NCBI GenBank assembly: GCA_025059535.1
Contig: JANXCX010000019.1
Span: forward strand, 132,363-196,362
Direction: 5' to 3'
Length of the DNA stretch: 64,000 nucleotides
From: Bacteroidia bacterium
GTDB taxonomy: Bacteria; Bacteroidota; Bacteroidia; SpSt-205
Made by a program: the position numbers and the translations under genes. This document shows, piece after piece, positions 55,139 through 64,000 of the stretch; the first letter of the stretch is position 1, and each line of letters opens with the position of its first letter. Under the pieces are notes generated by a model. That model was given only the letters and a program-made list of their open reading frames with translations. It searched no databases and had not been told where the DNA came from.

Positions 55139-55694
55139 AGTGTCTCCCTCCGGCTCTAGGTCAGACAACCCCATAGTTCTTCCGCCAGACACTTCTTCTG
55201 GCGCCCTGTCCGTATGGCAGCGGCTCGGGGACAGCCTAACCTTAGAAAGGCAGCGCCAGATTCTTCAGAAGGTTCTGGCCATAGCTCAGAAAGAAGGCTG
55301 GGCTGGGGCGGTACGCTACTGCCACAGTGCCGCTGAGACCCTTACTTTCTACCGTACAGCGGGACTCAGCCTTCAACGCATAGCCCTACGCTATCGCAAT
55401 CCTAAAAATGCCTTAGTTGATAGCTTAGACCGGCGGGCTTATGCCTACTATGACACCAGCCGTGCACAGCAGAGCGTAGTGTGGGTGGCTGGGCCGCACA
55501 CCCTACGCTATTATCGCCCTATTTACATTGCTATGCCGCAGTGTCTGAAATGCCACGGCACGCGTGACGATCTGGATGGCCCCGCCTTAGCCGAAATCCG
55601 TCGCCGCTATCCAGGGGATAAAGCTAAAGACTTCGCTCTGGGAGATCTACGGGGCCTTTGGAAGGTAGAATTTCGGCTCACCGCCTCGCCGTAG
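55074..55694 (+). CDS. DUF3365 (Tll0287-like) c-heme lipoprotein
   Basis: Lipobox ILTSVLSCK; WAGAVRYCHSAAE; RYYRPIYIAMPQCLKCHGTRDDL (CxxCH). Confidence 0.82.
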   Translation: MEALRWESLGLMLILTSVLSCKVSPSGSRSDNPIVLPPDTSSGALSVWQRLGDSLTLERQRQILQKVLAIAQKEGWAGAVRYCHSAAETLTFYRTAGLSLQRIALRYRNPKNALVDSLDRRAYAYYDTSRAQQSVVWVAGPHTLRYYRPIYIAMPQCLKCHGTRDDLDGPALAEIRRRYPGDKAKDFALGDLRGLWKVEFRLTASP

Positions 55695-55697
55695 AAC

Positions 55698-57614
55698 CTA
55701 CTTAGCGAAATACGCCCCTTCCTGCTTCACCAGCGGGCGGTACTTGTGCGACGGAGAAGGAATAAACGCACCTAAGCCATACTCTTCCCAGCGCTGATCC
55801 ACGCGGGCAATAATCTCCTCCGACATTACGATTACATTTGGCCAAGGCCGAGCAAAATCATCTAAGGTCTTCGTTTTAGTACTGGCATCTAATATTAGGT
55901 GGGGGCGGCCGGCCTCATCCTCTATTAGCTGGCTATCGCGCCGCAGGTCTATGTTATTGGCCAATCGCCAGAACACATCGCTAAGGTCCTGAATGGGCAT
56001 TTCGCCATCAAGAAGGATAATCGCTTTCACGCCAGCAAAGGCGGGATGGCGCGCCAGCCTTTCCCCCAGCCGAAGCCCATGGCGCCTTTCGCTCTTGCGA
56101 AATGACCCTATCCAGACGGGTATGCCCTGCTGGATAAGACGCAAATTGACCTCTATGAGTTCGGGAAAGTCTTTCTGGAGGGCTTCCAAAGCAAGGGCCG
56201 AAGGCATGGCGGGCGGATAGGTAAGGGGTGGTAGAAGCCTTTCGGCGGGCAGCTTGCGCGTACCATCTAAGCCGAGTTTGCCGCCAAAGCCCATTTGACT
56301 GCAGGCATGATCCAGGACATCAATAGGGCCCTGCGTAAAGACTAAATCCGTGCGTAGATCCGTGTTGTCGGCCACTGCCTTGGCTACCGCCCAATAGTCG
56401 GTTAGGGGCACGTCGGCATCTACTACGATAGCGATTTTCGTTAGCATAAGCTGCCCTGCCCCCCAAAGGGTATGAATAGCCTTAAGTCCTTGCCCGGGAT
56501 ATTCCTTCTGGATTGCCGCAATCGCCAGGTTGTGAAAAACCCCTTCTACGGGCAGTTCCATATCCACCAGTTCAGGCAGGAAGGTAAGGCGAATAGGCAC
56601 AAGAAAGATGCGTTCGGTGGCTTTTCCCAGCCAGGCGTCCTCTTGGGGTGGAATCCCCACTACCGTAGCGGGGTAAATGGCATCCCGGCGGTGCGTAATC
56701 GCTGTGACGTGAAAAGCCGGGTAATAATCCGGCAGCGAATAGTAGCCGGTATGATCGCCAAAGGGGCCCTCTAGCCGCAGGGGTTCAGTGGGGTCTACGT
56801 AGCCTTCTATGACTATGTCGGCATCGGCTGGCACTTCAATCGGCTGGGTAAGGCAGCGCACAAGCTCTACAGGGCGGCGCCGCAGAAAGCCGGCTAAAAG
56901 ATACTCATCCACATTCTCGGGTAGGGGCGCCGTAGCCGCATAGGCATACACCGGATCACCGCCTAAGGCGATCGCTACAGGCATTTTCTGACCTGTAGCT
57001 TTCCAAGCCTCGTAGTGGCGTCGGGACACTTTATGCAGCTGCCAGTGAATAGCCGTGGTATAGTCGTCAAAAACCTGCATGCGATACATGCCTACGTTGC
57101 GCTGGCGCGTCTCAGGATGGTAGGTATGTACTATAGGAAGGGTGATAAAAGGGCCCCCATCGGCGGGCCAGCAGGTGAGAATAGGGAGGCGGCTGAGGCG
57201 AGCCTCTGCGCCCAGATAAACTACCTCTTGGCAGGGTGCTTTACCCCCGCGCCAACGACGCGGAAAATAGCGCGCAATTTCACCCAGTGTAGGCAAAATG
57301 GCCAGCTTTTCTAAAAGGCTGCCGCGCACTCGGGTAAGCTGCTGAAAGAGCTGCTGCATACGCTGAGCCACGTCCGTTAGGCGCTCTACCCCTAGAGCCA
57401 GGGCCATACGCCGCTCCGACCCATAAGCCCCAATCAGGAGGGGGAACTCTTTGCCTGTCCGCTCAAAAAGCAGCGCAGGTCCCCCCGCTTTTATTACCCG
57501 ATCCACAATCTCGGTTATCTCTAAGTGAGGGGAGACGGGGACGGAGATACGCCGAAGCTCCCCTAAGCGCTCCAGCTTAGCTACGAAAGCGGCGAGTCCA
57601 GGCGGCTTAGCCAC
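55698..57614 (-). CDS. UbiD-family decarboxylase (possibly menaquinone biosynthesis)
   Basis: LEGPFGDHTGYYSLPDYYPAFHVTAITHRRDAIYPATVVGIPPQEDAWLGKATERIFL. Confidence 0.9.
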   Translation of the reverse strand: MAKPPGLAAFVAKLERLGELRRISVPVSPHLEITEIVDRVIKAGGPALLFERTGKEFPLLIGAYGSERRMALALGVERLTDVAQRMQQLFQQLTRVRGSLLEKLAILPTLGEIARYFPRRWRGGKAPCQEVVYLGAEARLSRLPILTCWPADGGPFITLPIVHTYHPETRQRNVGMYRMQVFDDYTTAIHWQLHKVSRRHYEAWKATGQKMPVAIALGGDPVYAYAATAPLPENVDEYLLAGFLRRRPVELVRCLTQPIEVPADADIVIEGYVDPTEPLRLEGPFGDHTGYYSLPDYYPAFHVTAITHRRDAIYPATVVGIPPQEDAWLGKATERIFLVPIRLTFLPELVDMELPVEGVFHNLAIAAIQKEYPGQGLKAIHTLWGAGQLMLTKIAIVVDADVPLTDYWAVAKAVADNTDLRTDLVFTQGPIDVLDHACSQMGFGGKLGLDGTRKLPAERLLPPLTYPPAMPSALALEALQKDFPELIEVNLRLIQQGIPVWIGSFRKSERRHGLRLGERLARHPAFAGVKAIILLDGEMPIQDLSDVFWRLANNIDLRRDSQLIEDEAGRPHLILDASTKTKTLDDFARPWPNVIVMSEEIIARVDQRWEEYGLGAFIPSPSHKYRPLVKQEGAYFAK

Positions 57615-57633
57615 ACCTTCTTAACAACCCCAG

Positions 57634-59726
<2,093 letters not shown>

Positions 59727-59730
<4 letters not shown>

Positions 59731-61874
59731 ACCGAGAAAAGCAAGTCAGCGTAGCGCGGGAGGGGATACTTATCCGCTGGCATAAGCCGCTCGAGGGCAT
59801 CCGCATCCGCACGCAGTTGCTGCATTAGGGCGCGCACCTCGGTATGAACTCTTTCTATTTGGGCTTCGGCGGAGGGCAGCTGCATGATCGCTTGCCACAA
59901 GCGCTCAGCGGCTTGAATGTTTTGCCACAAGGATTCTATAGGACGCTGCAGAGCTTCTAAAAGTTCCTGTTGGGCTAGTTTAGCCGGCGCAAGGGCCTGG
60001 GCTAAATTTTGCATGGCCGGCGTAGCCAAGAGAGAGGCTAATTCACTTTGATACCGCAGCGCCGCCGGCAGAATCTGCGTGCGCAGTAGGTCTAAGAGGG
60101 TATGTAGTTCTATACCTAAAGCTTTCACATAGCGCTCCACACGCACCTCATAGCGCGCCTCCAGTTCCTTCTCCGAGAGAATGCGGAACTTGCCGAAAAG
60201 TTCTATAGTTTTGGGCGCTATGTAGGTCTTGAAGACTGTAGGAATATGGAAGGAGACGGCTAGGCCGCGGCGCTCGGCTTCCTGATGCCAGGCTGGGTCA
60301 TAGTTATTCCCATCAAACCGAATCGGCCGGCTTTCTATCAGAAACTCCCGAATAGTGGAGAGGAGGGCTAGCTCTTTAGAGGGCTGATGCGTACGCAGTT
60401 CCTCAAAGCGCTGGGCAAAGTCTTCCATAGACTCCGCTACGGCTGCATTGAGGGCAATCATGGCTGGGGCACAGTGGGCGGAGGCCCCTACGGCCCGAAA
60501 CTCAAACTTACTTCCTGTGAAAGCAAAGGGCGCCGTACGGTTACGATCCGTATTATCCCGCAGCACCGCCGGAAGGCGCGGAATAAGGAGAGAAAGCGGC
60601 GTTTTATCCGATAGGCGCGGGAGTTCGGGGGCCTTTTCCAGCACTTCTACCGCCGCCGTAACCTCCCGACCCAAAAATACCGACAGGATAGCTGGCGGGG
60701 CTTCATTTCCGCCTAAACGATGTTCGTTGCCCGGCGTAGCGATAGAGGCCCGCAGAAGGTCTGCATGGCGATACACCGCCCGCAGCACAATGCTAAGAAT
60801 GCTGAAGAAGCGCAGATTCTCGCGCGGGGTCTTACCGACAGAGAGTAGATTTATGCCCGTATCCGTAGCTAGGGACCAGTTATTATGCTTACCCGAGCCG
60901 TTTATGCCCGCGAAGGGCTTCTCGTGGAGGAGGCAAGCCAAGCCGTGGCGCTGGGCCGTGCGGCGCATAAGGTCCATAAGGAGCTGATTATGGTCAATCG
61001 CTATGTTGAGCTCCTCAAAGCTGGGCGCGCATTCGTACTGGGCGGGGGCCACTTCGTTATGCCGAGTCTTTAGGGGTATCCCTAAACGCCAAGCCTCAGC
61101 CTCCAGCTCCTCATAAAAGGCCAGTACTCGCTCAGGGATAGAGCCGAAGTAGTGGTCTTCCATTTGCTGCCCGCGCGGCGAGGGGGCCCCTATTAGCGTA
61201 CGGCCTGTAAGGACTAAGTCCAAACGCTGCCGATACAGACTATCCTCTATGAGGAAAAACTCTTGCTCCACCCCCAGCGTAGGATATACGCGCTGCACAT
61301 CCCGATAGAAAAGACGCACCACTTTGAGCGCGGCTTTATTGAGGGCTTCTATAGAGCGCAGAAGGGGCGTTTTATAGTCTAGGGCGTGGCCATCGTAGGA
61401 GATATACACCGAGGGAATGCATAGCGTGCGGCCATAGATAAAGGGCGGGGAGGTAGGGTCCCAGGCCGTATAGCCACGCGCCTCAAAGGTGCTACGCAGA
61501 CCGCCGCTAGGAAACGAGGAAGCATCGGGCTCTTGCTGAAGCAGCTCACTCCCATTGAAGGCCGAGAGTACCTTTCCCCGAATAGTCTCAAAAAAGTTCT
61601 CGTGCTTTTCCGCCGTAAGGCCCGTAAGGGGATGGAACCAGTGCGTATAGTGCGTAGCGCCACGCTCCACCGCCCACTTACGCAGTGCATTTGCAATCTC
61701 ATCGGCTAACTCAGGCGATATCGGCTCTCCACGCTCCCAGCGTGCCACAGCCTCTAACGCACTCTCCGAGAGATACTGCTGCATCACTTCCCGATGAAAT
61801 ACAAGCTCACCAAAAAGTTCTGGCCTTAGCCGAACTGAACTCCCATTTGTGGGCTCCACGAGCGTCCTTACCAT
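59727..61874 (-). CDS. glnN: Glutamine synthetase type III
   Basis: THWFHPLTGLTAEKHENFF, EQEFFLIEDSLYRQRLDLVLTGRTLIGAPSPRGQQMEDHYFG, RHNEVAPAQYECAP, FAGINGSGKHNNWSLATDTG. Confidence 0.96.
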
Positions 61875-61880
61875 GGACCA

Positions 61881-61888
61881 CAAAGGTA
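61881..61888 (-). promoter_or_regulatory. -7 element TACCTTTG of glnN
   Basis: Exact TAnnTTTG, 6 nt before ATG 61874. Confidence 0.6.
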
Positions 61889-61922
61889 GTACCTCACCCG
61901 CAATCCTGTACAGAAAAAATTC

Positions 61923-61930
61923 TACTTTTG
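61923..61930 (+). promoter_or_regulatory. -7 element TACTTTTG
   Basis: Exact TAnnTTTG, 4 nt before ATG 61935. Confidence 0.6.
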
Positions 61931-61934
61931 GCCT

Positions 61935-62951
61935 ATGGTGTTCTCCTTCCTGCGTCGGCAGTTCATCGAGATCATTGAGTGGGTGGACGAGACGCGCGAC
62001 ACGCTTATCTGGAAGTTTCCGGATGAGGACCGAGAGATTAAGATGGGTGCTCAGCTCACGGTGCGCGAGTCTCAGGTAGCCCTGCTAGTAAATGAAGGTA
62101 AAATCGCCGATGTATATCCCCCTGGTCGGCACGAGCTCACCACCCGAAATATGCCCATACTAAGCGACTTGCGGGGGTGGAAATATGGGTTTGAGTCGCC
62201 CTTCAAAGTAGATGTATATTTTGTCAGCACGCGCGAGTTTCAGAACCTGCGCTGGGGCACGCCGCAGCCCGTCATGGTTAATGACCCTGAGCTAAGCCTA
62301 GTACCCCTGCGGGCTTTTGGCACGTTTGGGATGCGCGTGCAGGAGGCGGCGACATTTTTCCGAAACTTCGCTGGCACCGATCCTGTAGTTACGATAGAGG
62401 AGTTCTTAGAGGGCGGTTTTCGCAGCCTCGTAGTTACGCATTTCTCCAATGCGCTCAAGCGCTCTGGTAAATCCCTAGCCGAAATCAACCTGCAGGCTAA
62501 TCAGCTGGGTGATGTCCTCTTGCCCCTCCTTCAGCCAGAGTTTGAGCGCATGGGATTATTACTAACTCGCTTTTTAGTAGAGAGTGTAACCCTACCCGAG
62601 GAGATTCAAAAGCAACTGGTAGAACAAGACTTAGAGCTGCGCAAGCTGCGCCGTAAAGTGGGCATGTCCCAAGAAATAGGGGATATGAGCCGCTTCCTGC
62701 AGTTTCAAGCTGGGCAGGCTATGGAGAAGGGCGAGGGCGCGGGCCTTGCGCGCGCCGCGCTAGAAATGGGCATGGGCCTGCAGATGGCCCAGCAAATGCA
62801 GCAGTCAGGGCCACCCCAGGGCAAAGCCACCCCCGAAGAGCGCACCCAAATCCTTCAAACGATAAAAGAACTCGCTGAGCTTAAGGCCGCCGGCATCTTA
62901 AGCGAAGAAGAATTTGAGACCAAGAAGAAAGAGCTTTTAAGCCGTTTGTGA
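61935..62951 (+). CDS. SPFH-domain (virion core-like) protein with C-terminal SHOCT-like motif
   Basis: ESQVALLVNEGKIADVYPPGRHELTTRNMPIL...; C-term IKELAELKAAGILSEEEFETKKKELLSRL. Confidence 0.88.
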   Translation: MVFSFLRRQFIEIIEWVDETRDTLIWKFPDEDREIKMGAQLTVRESQVALLVNEGKIADVYPPGRHELTTRNMPILSDLRGWKYGFESPFKVDVYFVSTREFQNLRWGTPQPVMVNDPELSLVPLRAFGTFGMRVQEAATFFRNFAGTDPVVTIEEFLEGGFRSLVVTHFSNALKRSGKSLAEINLQANQLGDVLLPLLQPEFERMGLLLTRFLVESVTLPEEIQKQLVEQDLELRKLRRKVGMSQEIGDMSRFLQFQAGQAMEKGEGAGLARAALEMGMGLQMAQQMQQSGPPQGKATPEERTQILQTIKELAELKAAGILSEEEFETKKKELLSRL

Positions 62952-63826
62952 GTGCGCTCCTGTGGAGCGTGGGCGGCCTTTTGGTGGGCCTAAGCGGCTT
63001 AGCCTGGGGCATTTACCAGTATTATCGGCGGCGCACCCTAGAACGGCAGCTGACACATCTACTCGGAACCTCCGAATGGCTCCCTGCGTTATCCGCCCTT
63101 ATCCAGCGGGCCCAGCGCCGAGAAAATGAAACCAGCGCCTCCCAAGTCTTCTTAGCTGAAGTCTCCCATGAGCTCAAAACGCCCTTAGCGATTCTACTCG
63201 GCTACTTAGATACCCTAGAACAAGGCGGGTGGCAAGATCCAGAAATTCTTCTACCCTTTTTGCGCAAGGCCCTTGCCCAAGTCCACCGTATGAATGCACT
63301 GGTGCAGGATATCCTTCTCCTGACGCAGATAGAGAGCGGAAATTGGCCTATACAGCCTGAGCCCGTGCTCCTTTACCCCTTGGTAGAAGATGTCTGGAAC
63401 AAGCTGGAACCCCTGGCCCAGAAAAAGCGGCTTACCCTTCGGCTACCTTCGCACGAGGTGCGCGACCTAGCCGTAGAAGCTGACCCCCTCGCCCTCCAGA
63501 AGATATTCAAAAATCTCCTGGAAAATGCCATTCAGTACAGTCCCGAGGGTAAAACGGTTACTATCGGCTGGGAACCCCTCCCGCAAGGGCATAGGGTAAA
63601 GGTATGGATAGCCGATGAAGGGATAGGGATTCCACCCCAGCACCTGCCGCATATCTTCAAGCGGTTTTATCGGGTAGATAAGAGCCGTTCCCGCCAGAGC
63701 GGGGGCACCGGCTTAGGCCTGGCTATCGTTCAAGAACTTATAGAGGCCCACGGCCAAACTATCACTGTGGAAAGCCAAGAAGGGGTAGGTACCCGCTTTA
63801 CGTTTTATTTGCCTGCGTGTGCATGA
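62948..63826 (+). CDS. Membrane sensor histidine kinase
   Basis: H-box EVSHELKTPLAILLGYLDTL; NLLENAIQYSPEGKTVTI; ADEGIGIPPQHLPHIFKRFYRVDKSRSRQSGGTGLGLAIV. Confidence 0.93.
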   Translation: MSALLWSVGGLLVGLSGLAWGIYQYYRRRTLERQLTHLLGTSEWLPALSALIQRAQRRENETSASQVFLAEVSHELKTPLAILLGYLDTLEQGGWQDPEILLPFLRKALAQVHRMNALVQDILLLTQIESGNWPIQPEPVLLYPLVEDVWNKLEPLAQKKRLTLRLPSHEVRDLAVEADPLALQKIFKNLLENAIQYSPEGKTVTIGWEPLPQGHRVKVWIADEGIGIPPQHLPHIFKRFYRVDKSRSRQSGGTGLGLAIVQELIEAHGQTITVESQEGVGTRFTFYLPACA

Positions 63827-63834
63827 TTTTTGCC

Positions 63835-63842
63835 TAGATTTG
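63835..63842 (+). promoter_or_regulatory. -7 element TAGATTTG
   Basis: Exact TAnnTTTG, 8 nt before ATG 63851. Confidence 0.55.
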
Positions 63843-63850
63843 AACTAGCT

Positions 63851-64000
63851 ATGCTGCGCTTGGTATTAGTACTGGGTGTAGGCCTATGGGCGCAATCGGG
63901 CGGCCTACACGTACAGCCCCCCCAGCAGGACTTTGGCCAGGTCAAACAAGGTACGATTGTCAAGGCCCGCTTTACTCTAGTAAATCAAGGCCCTACACCC
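63851..64000 (+). CDS. DUF1573-like exported protein (truncated by window end)
   Basis: MLRLVLVLGVGLWAQSGGLHVQPPQQDFGQVKQGTIVKARFTLVNQGPTP. Confidence 0.75.
   Translation, partial: MLRLVLVLGVGLWAQSGGLHVQPPQQDFGQVKQGTIVKARFTLVNQGPTP

Noticed and set aside
61935-62951. SPFH 'virion core' protein as phage remnant
   Set aside because: This SPFH subfamily is chromosomally common; neighbours (glnN, histidine kinase) are not phage genes.

Overview
This 64-kb window looks like a dense, ordinary chromosomal segment of a Bacteroidota-type bacterium. Support comes from PorT-, GldD- and GldE-like proteins, T9SS-type C-terminal domains, two CarboxypepD_reg/TonB receptors, DUF2723 and GWxTD proteins, type III glutamine synthetase, and an absence of obvious Shine-Dalgarno sites. 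I see about 50 CDSs (two cut by the window edges), tRNA-Cys(GCA) and tRNA-Ser(CGA). I see no CRISPR array, transposase, prophage or rRNA. Recognisable genes include trmB, panB, ubiE/menG, secA, icd, ruvA, folB, nuoA, thiG, gldE/gldD, a tatD-family gene, glnN, and a wza/wzc/PHP-phosphatase exopolysaccharide module. The strongest non-gene signal is regulatory. The Bacteroidota -7 promoter element TAnnTTTG occurs as an exact match just upstream of 19 CDS starts and both tRNAs. In 16 of the 19 CDS cases only 3-8 nt separate the element from the start codon, which predicts pervasive leaderless transcription. It also explains why several ORF-caller TTG starts fall inside the promoter element. Other observations: a divergent promoter pair sharing one TA, signal peptides encoded inside the 3' ends of upstream genes, interlocked convergent stops, a tandem-paralogue membrane-protein operon with a CxxCH lipoprotein, a terminator-like hairpin abutting wza, and a SecA without the C-terminal zinc motif. 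All names come from reading the translations by eye; no searches were run.
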